DNA from: CAZGTQ01 sp964528575 | Lineage (GTDB): Bacteria; Planctomycetota; UBA1135; GCA-002686595 | Reading direction: 5' to 3' | NCBI GenBank assembly: GCA_964528575.1 | Contig: CAZGTQ010000449.1 | Location: 1-27,289 of the forward strand | Length of the DNA stretch: 27,289 bases | Shown here: piece by piece, positions 1 to 7,985 of the stretch | Layout of the letters: each line of letters begins with the position of its first letter | Numbering within the stretch: position 1 is the first letter of the stretch | Position numbers and translations under genes: made by a program | Notes under the pieces: generated by a model | What the model was told of the DNA's origin: nothing | Database searches by the model: none | What the model saw: the letters and a program-made list of their open reading frames with translations, nothing else

Positions 1-2
1 TG

Positions 3-266
3 GAGCTCGTGCGGGCGCGCGCCGGGCTCGCCGCGCGGATCGACGCGGCGCGGGCGCCGCGGCGGCGGCCGGCGCTCGTGCTCCTGTCGGGCGGCTTCGG
101 CCGCGCGGCCCTCGGCGCGGCGGCGGCGCTCGCGGCGTTCGTCGGCGTCGCGGCGCTCGGCGTCGGGGAGGACGGGCTCGCGGCGAGCGTCCAGGCCGCG
201 CGACGGATCGCGCCGGCGCTCGAGCTCGAGGGCGCGCTGGAGGGGCTCGGTCTCGAGCCGCGCTGA
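3..266 (+). CDS. C-terminal part of an unrecognised membrane-anchored protein (5' end outside window)
   Basis: The frame is open to the left edge of the window and stops with TGA at 264-266, so this is the tail of a longer gene; the GTG at 9 need not be its start. About 87 residues are visible: an Arg/Ala-rich stretch, one hydrophobic segment of about 22 residues (roughly residues 30-52 of the visible part), then a short helical, charged tail. The arrangement of a basic stretch, one membrane helix and a short tail would fit the end of an anti-sigma factor or a small anchored regulator. No diagnostic motif is visible, so no function is assigned. The next gene starts 7 bp downstream, which suggests co-transcription. 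Confidence 0.5.
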   Translation, partial: ELVRARAGLAARIDAARAPRRRPALVLLSGGFGRAALGAAAALAAFVGVAALGVGEDGLAASVQAARRIAPALELEGALEGLGLEPR

Positions 267-273
267 GGGGCCG

Positions 274-633
274 ATGGGTCGTTCGCTCAAGAGCCTCGCG
301 GCGAGCGTCGCGACCGCGGCGCTGACCGGCGGGTTCCTGCTCGCGGGACTCTCGCTCGCCGATGCCGCGGCGCGGCCGCGCCTGGCGGGCGTGCTCGTGC
401 TCGGCGCCCTGGCGGGGGTCGCGACGCTGGGGCTCGTGCGCCTGTTCCCCGTCGCGCGCTGGGGGTGGCCGATCGCGGGGCTGCTCGCGGGGCCGTTCGT
501 CGTCGCGCTGGCCCAGCGCCGCGCGAGCGATGGGGACGGCGGAGCGTGGGTCGCGGGCGCGCTCCTGGGGCTGTTCGTCGGGCTGCTCGAGTGGGCGCGT
601 GCGGCCCGCGCCGACGGGCGCGAACGACGCTGA
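274..633 (+). CDS. Small integral membrane protein, four predicted helices, function unknown
   Basis: This 119-residue protein starts at ATG 274. A purine-rich GAGGGG lies a few bases upstream, and the preceding stop is only 7 bp away. It is almost entirely hydrophobic, with four likely membrane helices at about residues 10-30, 36-57, 62-82 and 89-108, joined by short basic or Gly/Asp loops and ending in an Arg-rich tail (positive-inside). I do not recognise a family. It lies upstream of the cytochrome oxidase operon but is separated from it by about 220 bp that holds a possible promoter, so it is more likely the end of the preceding transcription unit than part of the oxidase operon. Confidence 0.6.
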   Translation: MGRSLKSLAASVATAALTGGFLLAGLSLADAAARPRLAGVLVLGALAGVATLGLVRLFPVARWGWPIAGLLAGPFVVALAQRRASDGDGGAWVAGALLGLFVGLLEWARAARADGRERR

Positions 634-685
634 CGCGAGCGGCCGATCACGGCCTGGGAACGCGCGCTCGAACGCTCGGACCGCA

Positions 686-713
686 GCTTGACTCTCGCAT
701 CGGGGGCGTCAAA
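686..713 (+). promoter_or_regulatory. Possible sigma-70-type promoter for the oxidase operon
   Basis: TTGACT at 686-691 matches five of six bases of a -35 box. CAAACT at 708-713 is 16 bp downstream and matches a -10 box at only three of six positions. It lies in the 224-bp gene-free gap before the cytochrome c gene, where the operon promoter should be. The -10 match is weak, so this is a candidate only. Confidence 0.3.
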
Positions 714-857
714 CTGCTGCCCCATCGCACCCGGTGGAAGGCGCGCCGCGGCCCTGCGGTTCGGTCGCCACCTGCCCCCGCGCCGCCTCCTTGCCGCCCA
801 GGTCCCGGGCCCGCTCTTCGGGTCCGTCGACCCGTCATCTCGGCATCGCACCCTTCC

Positions 858-2279
858 ATGGACCGAACCTCACACGCCGCGCCCGCGCTCGGGCTCGCCG
901 CCGTGCTCGGCTGCGCTCTCGTCGCGGGCTGCGAGATCGAACCCGAAGTCCCCGAGTTGCGCTGGAAAGTCAGCGAGGACACGCGCGAGCGTCTCGACGG
1001 CCTTCCCGCCGTGCAGGACCAGATCCGCGGCTCGCTCGAGATGCTCTTCGGGACGCCGTCGCACCCCGCGTTCCTGCTGACCGAGGAGCTGTTCGACGCG
1101 CACGGCGATCCGAACTATCCGCAGTACTCCATCGACGATTCCGGCTCGGGCGAGATCGACGAACAGACGTGGGAGCGCATCGTCGAGGACAACGAGCGTC
1201 GTTTCGCTCCGCAGCTCACCGCGCTCGCCGAGGGGCGCTTCGACGACGTCGTGATTCCGTCGTGGATGCCGAAGCTGCGCATGGACTACGCGCGCTGGCT
1301 GGAGGACTACCGCGTCGAGGGGCGCGTTCCCGACGTGGAGAATCCGACCGACCAGGACTTCGCGGCGTCGGTCGAGGGCGCGCTGCACGAGTGGTACCCG
1401 AGCTTGCGCGACTCGTCCGAGCTCTACCGCCAGCAGTGCTTGCACTGCCACGGCGTCGAGGGGGGCGGCGACGGGCCGACCGCTCCGTACCTCAACCCGC
1501 CGCCGCGCGACTACCGCAAGGGCAAGTTCAAGTTCACCGCCGTCGCCGACGGCGCGCGTCCACGACGCGAGGACCTCTACCGGATCCTCGTCGACGGCGC
1601 GTACGGCACGGCGATGCCGAGCTTCGAGCGCCTGACCGAGGCCGAGCTCCAGGGGCTCGTCGACTACGTGCGCCTGCTCTCGATCCGCGGCGAGGTCGAG
1701 AGCTTCCTCGTCGACGAGCGCCTGTCCGAGGACGTGCTCTACGTCGACATGGTGACCGAGTGGTACTCGTTCGTGTGGAACCGCTGGCGCGAGTCGGAGG
1801 ACCACTTCGTCGCCTGGGAGGGCGAGGTCCCCAAGCCCGACGCCACGTACCCCGGGACGAGCCTGACGTACGTCGAGCAGGGCAAGCGCTTCTACTTCGA
1901 CGAGAACGTGAGCGACTGCCTCTCGTGCCATGGCGCCGAGGGGCGCGGCAACGGGCTGTCCGCGTACGTGAAGGACGCGGAGGGCAACCTCGTCCTGACG
2001 CTCGACGACTGGGGCAACCCGCTCCAGCCGCGCGACCTCACGCGCGGCGTGTTCCGCGCCGGCCGCCGGCCGATCGACATCTACCGGCGCATCTACGGGG
2101 GCATCACCGGCACGCCGATGCCCGCGCACAGCAACTACGAGCCGGACGTGATCTGGGCGCTCGCGCACTACGTGCGCTCGATCCACTCCACCGCCAACGC
2201 GACGGCGCGCTTCGCGAGCGCCGCGCAGCCCGCCGGCGCCGGCCACCGCGCTGATTCGCCGGCTGCCGCCGGCCACTGA
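858..2279 (+). CDS. Diheme cytochrome c lipoprotein, first gene of the oxidase operon
   Basis: The predicted protein has 473 residues from ATG 858. This start was chosen because it places a lipoprotein signal right at the N-terminus (hydrophobic stretch ending L-V-A-G-C, Cys25); the open frame further upstream is Arg/Pro-rich and not signal-like. Two class I cytochrome c modules are visible: CLHCH at 194-198 with a likely axial Met253 (TAMPSF), and CLSCH at 354-358 with a likely axial Met421 (GTPMPAH). About 170 residues precede the first heme and show no motif I recognise. It should sit on the outer face of the cytoplasmic membrane and pass electrons to CuA of CoxB, whose gene starts 13 bp downstream. 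CoxB itself has no fused cytochrome domain, which supports this role. Family assignment is firm; the role as oxidase donor is inferred from context. Confidence 0.9.
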   Translation: MDRTSHAAPALGLAAVLGCALVAGCEIEPEVPELRWKVSEDTRERLDGLPAVQDQIRGSLEMLFGTPSHPAFLLTEELFDAHGDPNYPQYSIDDSGSGEIDEQTWERIVEDNERRFAPQLTALAEGRFDDVVIPSWMPKLRMDYARWLEDYRVEGRVPDVENPTDQDFAASVEGALHEWYPSLRDSSELYRQQCLHCHGVEGGGDGPTAPYLNPPPRDYRKGKFKFTAVADGARPRREDLYRILVDGAYGTAMPSFERLTEAELQGLVDYVRLLSIRGEVESFLVDERLSEDVLYVDMVTEWYSFVWNRWRESEDHFVAWEGEVPKPDATYPGTSLTYVEQGKRFYFDENVSDCLSCHGAEGRGNGLSAYVKDAEGNLVLTLDDWGNPLQPRDLTRGVFRAGRRPIDIYRRIYGGITGTPMPAHSNYEPDVIWALAHYVRSIHSTANATARFASAAQPAGAGHRADSPAAAGH

Positions 2280-2292
2280 CGGAGCACCGACG

Positions 2293-3078
2293 ATGCGCTA
2301 TCTCGTCTTTCTCCTGTTGATCCTCGTCCCGATCCTCGGGGTCTGGACGTTCGTCGCGGCCGACGACTGGGGCGTGTGGTTCCCCGAGAACGTGTCCACG
2401 TTCGGGGGCCACATCGACTGGCTCTTCTACGCGATCATGGTGCCGATCGCGATCACGTTCGTCGGCACCGAGGTCGTGCTCGCGTGGGCTGCGCTGAAGT
2501 TCTCGAGCAAGAACCTGCCGGGCAAGAGCATGTTCACGCACGGCAGCCACAAGCTCGAGATGATCTGGACGGCGGTGCCGGCGGTGCTGCTGCTCGCGAT
2601 CGCGATCATCCAGATGGGCGCGTGGACCGAGATCAAGTTCGAGGGGGGCTTCCGCGAGGGCGAGGGCCGCTTCACGATCGAGAATCCGATCGCCGAGCTG
2701 TGGGCGAGCCAGTTCGACTGGCGCGCGATCTATCCCGACGAGAGCGGCAACCTCGACGGCGTCGACGCGTTCGAGTCGTCGTGGGAGTTCGTCGTGCCGG
2801 TCGACGAGAAGATCGTGTTCCACCTGCGCTCGCGGGACGTGCTCCACAGCTTCTTCGTGCCGGCGTTCCGGCTGAAGCAGGACGCCGTCCCCGGCATGAC
2901 GATCCCGGTGTGGTTCCAGGCGGAGAAGGTCGGCGAGTACGACCTCATCTGCGCCGAGCTCTGCGGCTGGGGCCACTACAAGATGAGCGGGCGCGTCACG
3001 GTCCTCTCGCAGGAGGACTACGACGCCTGGGTCGCGGAGCAACGTGCGCGTTTGTACAGCGGCGGAATCGACGAGTAG
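2293..3078 (+). CDS. coxB: Cytochrome c oxidase subunit II (CuA subunit)
   Basis: This 261-residue protein starts at ATG 2293, with GGAG 8 bp upstream. An N-terminal hydrophobic segment (2-20) is followed by two membrane helices (about 42-68 and 90-110) and a C-terminal cupredoxin domain. The binuclear CuA site is complete: His185 (DVLHSFF), Cys220, Glu222, Cys224, His228 and Met231 in the motif CAELCGWGHYKM. The protein ends shortly after this domain, so it lacks the C-terminal cytochrome c domain of caa3-type subunit II. It accepts electrons from cytochrome c and passes them to heme a in CoxA. It lies between the diheme cytochrome and coxA, with short gaps on both sides. Confidence 0.97.
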   Translation: MRYLVFLLLILVPILGVWTFVAADDWGVWFPENVSTFGGHIDWLFYAIMVPIAITFVGTEVVLAWAALKFSSKNLPGKSMFTHGSHKLEMIWTAVPAVLLLAIAIIQMGAWTEIKFEGGFREGEGRFTIENPIAELWASQFDWRAIYPDESGNLDGVDAFESSWEFVVPVDEKIVFHLRSRDVLHSFFVPAFRLKQDAVPGMTIPVWFQAEKVGEYDLICAELCGWGHYKMSGRVTVLSQEDYDAWVAEQRARLYSGGIDE

Positions 3079-3090
3079 AGACCGACAGCC

Positions 3091-4896
3091 ATGAATCCCC
3101 CTCCTCACGGCGCTCCCGCCGCCCCGCTCGGGATCGACGAGCCGGGGACAGTCCACGTCCACCACGATCACCACGAGATCGGGTTCATCCGCAAGTACGT
3201 CTTCTCGACCGACCACAAGGTCATCGGGATGCAGTTCTTGTTCACCGGGCTCGTGTTCATGCTGCTCGGCGGAGCGCTCGCGATGGCGATCCGCTGGCAG
3301 CTTGCGTGGCCCTGGACCACGATGCCGGTCGTCGGGAAGCTGCTCTTCCCCGAGACCGGCGGCGTCGTCACGCCCGAGGCGTACACGATGCTGTTCACGA
3401 TGCACGGGACGGTGATGATCTTCTTCGTCATCATCCCGCTGCTCACCGGCGCGTTCGGGAACTTCCTGATCCCGCTGATGGTCGGCGCGCCGGACATGGC
3501 GTTCCCGAAGCTCAACATGTTCGGGTACTGGGCGATGGCGCCGGCGATCTTCTGCCTGATGATGGGCTTCGGCGCCGAGGGCGGCGGACCCGCGGCCGGA
3601 TGGACGGCGTACCCGCCGCTGTCGACGATCGCGGAGGCGGCGCCCGGCAGCTTGCACGGTCAGACGTGGTGGCTGCTCGCGCTGACGTGGATCGGCGTCT
3701 CGTCGATGATGGGCGCGGTCAACTACGTCACGACGATCGTCAAGATGCGAGCGCCCGGCCTGACGATGATGCGCATGCCGCTGTCGATCTGGGCGCTGTT
3801 CATCGCGGCGCTCCTGCAGTTGTTCGCGCTGCCCATCCTGACGGCGGCGGGCATCATGCAGTTGCTCGACCGCCTGCTCGAGACCGGCTTCTTCACGCCG
3901 ACGAACCTCGTCGTGAACAACACCGTCGCCGAGGTGCAGGGCGCCGCGGCGGGCGGCCAGCCGCTCCTGTGGCAGCACCTGTTCTGGTTCTACAGCCACC
4001 CGGCGGTCTACATCATGGTGCTGCCGGCCATGGGCTTCGCGTCGGACATCATCTCGGTCTACGCGCGCAAGCCGATCTTCGGCTACAAGCCGATGGTCTA
4101 CTCGATGAGTGCGATCGCGGGCCTCGGCTTCATCGTGTGGGGCCACCACATGTTCACGTCGGGCATGAACCCGATGCTGGGCATGACCTTCATGGTCTCG
4201 ACGGTCATGATCGCGCTGCCGTCGGCGATCAAAGTGTTCAACTGGCTCGGGACGCTGTGGGGCGCGCGCATCGTCTTCACGTCCGCGATGCTGTTCGCGA
4301 TGGGCTTCGTGTCGATGTTCATCATCGGCGGGCTCTCCGGCATCTGGATGGCGGCGACGCCCGTCGACGTGTACATCCACGACACGTACATCGTCGTAGC
4401 GCACTTCCACTACGTCGTGTTCGCCGGCTCGGTGTTCGCGATCTTCGGGGCCATCTACCACTGGTTCCCGAAGATGTTCGGCCGCGTGATGAACGAGACG
4501 CTCGGCAAGATCCACTTCGTCGGGACGTTCATCTTCACGAACTGCGTCTTCTACATGATGCACCAGCTCGGCATCGCCGGTCTGATGCGCCGCACCGCGG
4601 ACCCGTACCTGTACGAGGCTTACCAGCACCTGCAGCCGCTCAACGAGTTCATCTCGAAGAGCGCGTTCCTGCTCGGCATCTGGCAGCTCTTCTTCGTCGT
4701 CAACTTCTTCCACAGCCTCTGGTGGGGCAAGCGCGTCGGCCGCAACCCGTGGAACGCGTGCACGCTCGAGTGGGAAGCTCCGTCGCCTCCCGGCCACGGC
4801 AACTTCGATCACCAGCTCCACGTGCACCACGGCCCGTACGAGTACGCGCACCCCGGCGTCGAAGAGGACTATTGCCCTCAGTGCCGCGAGCTGTAG
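3091..4896 (+). CDS. coxA: Cytochrome c oxidase subunit I, A2-type heme-copper oxidase
   Basis: The protein has 601 residues and about 12 membrane helices. Metal ligands seen are: His105 (MHGTVM) and His440 for heme a; His438 for heme a3 (DTYIVVAHFHYV); His303, His352 and His353 for CuB; and Tyr307, the His-Tyr cross-link partner. The CuB loop reads YSHPAVY (301-307). The D-channel Glu of A1 enzymes (HPEVY) is Ala here and is preceded by the Tyr-Ser pair that defines A2-type oxidases. The K-channel Lys381 (PSAIKVF) and the D-channel entrance region (FGNFLIP...GAPDM) are kept. The N-terminus is His-rich (VHVHHDHH, 21-28). The enzyme reduces O2 to water and pumps protons. It lies 12 bp after coxB. 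Confidence 0.98.
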   Translation: MNPPPHGAPAAPLGIDEPGTVHVHHDHHEIGFIRKYVFSTDHKVIGMQFLFTGLVFMLLGGALAMAIRWQLAWPWTTMPVVGKLLFPETGGVVTPEAYTMLFTMHGTVMIFFVIIPLLTGAFGNFLIPLMVGAPDMAFPKLNMFGYWAMAPAIFCLMMGFGAEGGGPAAGWTAYPPLSTIAEAAPGSLHGQTWWLLALTWIGVSSMMGAVNYVTTIVKMRAPGLTMMRMPLSIWALFIAALLQLFALPILTAAGIMQLLDRLLETGFFTPTNLVVNNTVAEVQGAAAGGQPLLWQHLFWFYSHPAVYIMVLPAMGFASDIISVYARKPIFGYKPMVYSMSAIAGLGFIVWGHHMFTSGMNPMLGMTFMVSTVMIALPSAIKVFNWLGTLWGARIVFTSAMLFAMGFVSMFIIGGLSGIWMAATPVDVYIHDTYIVVAHFHYVVFAGSVFAIFGAIYHWFPKMFGRVMNETLGKIHFVGTFIFTNCVFYMMHQLGIAGLMRRTADPYLYEAYQHLQPLNEFISKSAFLLGIWQLFFVVNFFHSLWWGKRVGRNPWNACTLEWEAPSPPGHGNFDHQLHVHHGPYEYAHPGVEEDYCPQCREL

Positions 4897-4935
4897 AGCG
4901 CGCCCCCGCCTGCTGACCCGCCCTCGTCCTCGAGC

Positions 4936-5934
4936 ATGAACCCGCCCGTCCCGACGTCCCGCTGGCCGCGGCGTTTCGCGCTCGCGGCCACGGCCGCCGC
5001 CGTCCCGCTGATCGCGTTCGGCGGCTCGGTCACGTCGCTCGAGGCGGGCATGGCGGTCGAGGGCTGGCTCGACGCGGAGGGCCACTTCCTGCCGTTCTTC
5101 CCGGTCGAGAAGTGGCTGCGCGACCCGGAGACGTTCGTCGAGCACACGCACCGCCTGTTCGGCATGCTCGTCGGGCTGCTCTCGCTCGCGACGCTCGTCC
5201 TGACGTGGCGGCTGGACCGGCGGACGAGCGCGCGCGCGCTCGCGACCGCCGCGTTCGCCGCGGTCTGCGCGCAGGGCACGATCGGCGGCTTGCGCGTCCT
5301 CGAGAACGCGCCGAGCCTCGCGTTCCTGCACGGCGTGATCGCGCAGGCGGTGTTCGCGCTGCTCGGCGTCACCGCGCTCGTGCTCTCGCGCGGCTGGAGC
5401 CAGGCGCGCCGCCGTCCGGCGGCGAACGCGTTCGCCGCGCGTCGCCTCGCTGCGGGCGCGTCGCTCGTCGTGCTCGTCCAATCGGCGATCGGCGCGTGGT
5501 ATCGCCACGGCCTGCGCCACGACGAGGTGCCCGGCTTGCAGTCGACCGCGGACGGGCGCTTCCACCTGCACCTGCTCGGGGCGCTCGTCGCGTTCGCCGT
5601 TCTGCTCGCGCTCGCCGCCGCCGTCGTGCGCGCGGCCGGCGAGGACGACGGCAGCGGCGACCCCGGCCGGCGCGCGCTCGCGCGCTGCGCGACGCGCATC
5701 AAGGTCCTGCTCGCCGTCCAGGTCGGCCTCGGCATGGGCGCGTGGGCGAGCGCGGGCACCGGCGCGATCACCGCGGGCGAGATCGTCTTCTCGGTGCTCC
5801 ACGTCACGTGCGGCGCGTTGCTCCTGGCGCAGTGCGTCGTGACCGCGGCCTGGTGCGGGCGCGCGCTCGAGCACGGCGCCGCGTCGTCCACGGCCGCGCC
5901 GTCCGGGACCGGTGTGTGGGGGAACGCCGGATGA
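4936..5934 (+). CDS. ctaA: Heme A synthase (COX15/CtaA family)
   Basis: The protein has 332 residues and about eight membrane helices in two homologous halves. Conserved heme-binding histidines are visible: EHTHR (His70/His72), FLHGV (His132), FHLHLLG (His210/His212) and VLHVT (His289). The family motif AQGTIGGLRVLENAP (112-126) is present. It oxidises the C8 methyl of heme O to the formyl group of heme A. The gene follows coxA by 39 bp and its stop overlaps the ctaB start as ATGA, which implies translational coupling of the two heme-modifying enzymes. Alternative identities are unlikely. Confidence 0.93.
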   Translation: MNPPVPTSRWPRRFALAATAAAVPLIAFGGSVTSLEAGMAVEGWLDAEGHFLPFFPVEKWLRDPETFVEHTHRLFGMLVGLLSLATLVLTWRLDRRTSARALATAAFAAVCAQGTIGGLRVLENAPSLAFLHGVIAQAVFALLGVTALVLSRGWSQARRRPAANAFAARRLAAGASLVVLVQSAIGAWYRHGLRHDEVPGLQSTADGRFHLHLLGALVAFAVLLALAAAVVRAAGEDDGSGDPGRRALARCATRIKVLLAVQVGLGMGAWASAGTGAITAGEIVFSVLHVTCGALLLAQCVVTAAWCGRALEHGAASSTAAPSGTGVWGNAG

Positions 5935-6887
5935 GCCGCGTCGCCGTACCGGCCACGAATGCGCCGGCCGTCGAGCCGCGCACGCTCGCGGGCACGATCG
6001 CCGATTGGCTCGTGCTCGTGCGCCCGCGCGTCGCGGTCTTCGTCGTCTTCGCCGCGTTCGTCGGCGCGCTCGTCGCGAGCGGACCCGGCACGCCGTGGGC
6101 GCCGCCCCTGGTCGCCGCGCTCCTCGTCGGCTGCACCGCCGCGGCCGCGAGCATGTTCAACCAGGTGCTCGAGCGCGACACCGACGCGCTGATGGAGCGC
6201 ACCGCGGACCGCCCGCTCGTCACCGGCCGCCTGCGCCAGCGCGACGTGCTGCTCGTCGCGGCCGGGCTGACCGCCGTCGGCGTCGGCGGGCTCGCGACGA
6301 GCTTCGGCCTGCTCGTTGCGCTGCTCGCGCTGTCGACGCTCGCGGCCTACGCGCTCGTCTACACGCCGCTCAAGCGCGTCTCGAGCCTGAACACGCTCGT
6401 CGGCGCGATCCCCGGCGCCGCGCCGCCGCTGCTCGGCTACGCGGCGATCGCGGGCGCGAGCGGGAGCGGGAGCGAGCCTACGCTCGGCCCGTGGGCCTGG
6501 GCGCTGTTCGGAATCCAGTTCGCGTGGCAGTTCCCGCACTTCCTGGCGATCGCGTGGCTGTACCGCGCCGACTACGCGCGGGCCGGCTTGAAGATGCTGC
6601 CCGCGCTGCCCGGCACCGAGGGCGTGACGGGTCGCCAGTCGCTGGCGTACGCTCTCGTGCTGCTCGCGATCTCCGTCCTCCCGGCCGTGCGCGGCATGGC
6701 CGGTCCGGTGTACACGGCAGGAGCGCTCGTCCTCGGCGCCCTTTACGTGGCGGCGTCGGCGGCGTTCGCGCTGCGCGAGAGCCGCGAGCGCGCCCGCGCG
6801 GTGCTGCTCGTCTCGCTCGTGTACCTTCCCCTCGTCCTGTCCCTCGTCTTGCTGGATCCGCTCGTCCGCGCGACGAGCGCGTCCTGA
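5931..6887 (+). CDS. ctaB: Protoheme IX farnesyltransferase (heme O synthase)
   Basis: This 318-residue protein starts at ATG 5931, which overlaps the ctaA stop. It belongs to the UbiA prenyltransferase superfamily with about nine membrane helices. The first Asp-rich motif appears as NQVLERDTDALMERT (77-91), with Glu in place of the first Asp, as in some COX10 proteins. The family stretch FAWQFPHFLAIAWLYR-DY and the following KMLP are also visible. It attaches a farnesyl group to protoheme to give heme O, the substrate of CtaA. coxC starts 5 bp after its stop. Confidence 0.95.
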   Translation: MSRVAVPATNAPAVEPRTLAGTIADWLVLVRPRVAVFVVFAAFVGALVASGPGTPWAPPLVAALLVGCTAAAASMFNQVLERDTDALMERTADRPLVTGRLRQRDVLLVAAGLTAVGVGGLATSFGLLVALLALSTLAAYALVYTPLKRVSSLNTLVGAIPGAAPPLLGYAAIAGASGSGSEPTLGPWAWALFGIQFAWQFPHFLAIAWLYRADYARAGLKMLPALPGTEGVTGRQSLAYALVLLAISVLPAVRGMAGPVYTAGALVLGALYVAASAAFALRESRERARAVLLVSLVYLPLVLSLVLLDPLVRATSAS

Positions 6888-6892
6888 ACGCC

Positions 6893-7546
6893 ATGAGCCA
6901 AGCCTTCGTCGCCTACGACGCCGCGGTCGACGCTCCCAAGCACCATCACCCGGTCTACGACTACGACAGCGGTCCGCCCGTCGAACGCGGCAAGTTCGCG
7001 ATCTGGCTGTTCCTGGCGACCGAGGTGATGTTCTTCGCCGGGTTGATCGGCACGTACATCGTGATCCGCATGGGCTCGGCGGCGTGGCCGGATCCGATGG
7101 ACCGGCTCGCGGTCGAGCTGACGGCGCTCAACACCTTCATTCTGATCATCAGCTCGTACCTGATGGTGAAGGCGCTGTTCGCGGCCAAGGAGGGCGACCG
7201 CGGCGGGATCTTGAGGTGGCTGGGGGCGACGATCGTGGGCGGGATGATCTTCGTCTCGATCCAGGCGTACGAGTACTACGTGCTCTGGTACCACGCGGAC
7301 AAGGCGGGGACGATGTACATCTCCCGGCCCAACGTCGACCTGTTCTGGTCGACGTTCTATGCGATGACGGGCTTCCACGGCCTGCACGTCTGCGTCGGCG
7401 TGATCTGGCTGATCTGCGCTTGGTTCGCCACGGCGCGCGGGAAGTACACGGCGCGCAACCACCTCGGCCTCGAGCTCGCCGGTCTCTACTGGCACTTCGT
7501 CGACCTAGTCTGGGTGCTCCTGTTCACCATCGTCTACCTGTTCTGA
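6893..7546 (+). CDS. coxC: Cytochrome c oxidase subunit III
   Basis: This 217-residue protein starts at ATG 6893; the longer open frame upstream only shadows ctaB. Five membrane helices are visible, fewer than the seven of long CoxIII proteins and typical of the short CyoC/CoxIII type. Diagnostic segments are FLATEVMFFAGLIGTY near residue 40, AMTGFHGLHV, and the C-terminal helix LYWHFVDLVWVLLF. The N-terminus contains KHHHPVYDYD, a short His/Tyr/Asp stretch. Subunit III stabilises CoxA and supports proton uptake. Spacing to ctaB (5 bp) and coxD (11 bp) indicates one transcript. Confidence 0.96.
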   Translation: MSQAFVAYDAAVDAPKHHHPVYDYDSGPPVERGKFAIWLFLATEVMFFAGLIGTYIVIRMGSAAWPDPMDRLAVELTALNTFILIISSYLMVKALFAAKEGDRGGILRWLGATIVGGMIFVSIQAYEYYVLWYHADKAGTMYISRPNVDLFWSTFYAMTGFHGLHVCVGVIWLICAWFATARGKYTARNHLGLELAGLYWHFVDLVWVLLFTIVYLF

Positions 7547-7557
7547 GCGAGCGAGCG

Positions 7558-7959
7558 ATGTCCACGGACGACAAGCACTTCAACGCGAATCGCGTCTTCG
7601 TCTGGCTCCTGATCTACACGGTCGCCGAGGTCGCGTGGGGCTATGCCGGCGACTGGCTCGGCTGGGGACGCGTGCTGCTCTGGGGCGGCCTCTTGCTGTG
7701 CGCCGCGGCCAAGGGCTACCTGATCCTCAGCTACTTCATGCACTTCCGCTACGAGGGCTGGATCGTGAAGGGGCTCGTCGCGCCGACGCCGCTGCTCGTG
7801 CTCGTCATCCTCGCGGCGCTGAACCCGGACGTCGCGAGCAACAAGCAGCTCGACCATCCGATCGGCGCGAAGTTCAACGACCGCACGAGCCAGATCGACG
7901 CGGAGATGCACGCGCACGACGCGGCGCTCTACGACGAGGAAGAGGGCGGGACGCACTGA
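7558..7959 (+). CDS. coxD: Cytochrome c oxidase subunit IV (prokaryotic CoxD/CyoD-like)
   Basis: This 133-residue protein starts at ATG 7558. Three membrane helices lie at about residues 12-30, 36-58 and 68-88. The segment KGYLILSYFMHFRYE (about 52-66) is typical of bacterial subunit IV, in which a Met-His pair follows the second helix. An extra soluble tail of about 45 residues, acidic towards its end, follows the third helix. The protein has no metal site and probably helps CuB loading or subunit packing. It is the last structural subunit in the locus and is followed by assembly factors. Confidence 0.9.
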   Translation: MSTDDKHFNANRVFVWLLIYTVAEVAWGYAGDWLGWGRVLLWGGLLLCAAAKGYLILSYFMHFRYEGWIVKGLVAPTPLLVLVILAALNPDVASNKQLDHPIGAKFNDRTSQIDAEMHAHDAALYDEEEGGTH

Positions 7960-7985
7960 GCCCGGCCCTGTCCCAGGTACCGATC

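Noticed and set aside
2104..5874. A 1256-codon open frame on the minus strand across coxB-coxA-ctaA
   Set aside because: It is antisense to genes with complete metal-binding motifs. Its translation is an Arg/Glu/His/Asp-rich low-complexity string, as expected from reading GC-rich codons on the opposite strand.
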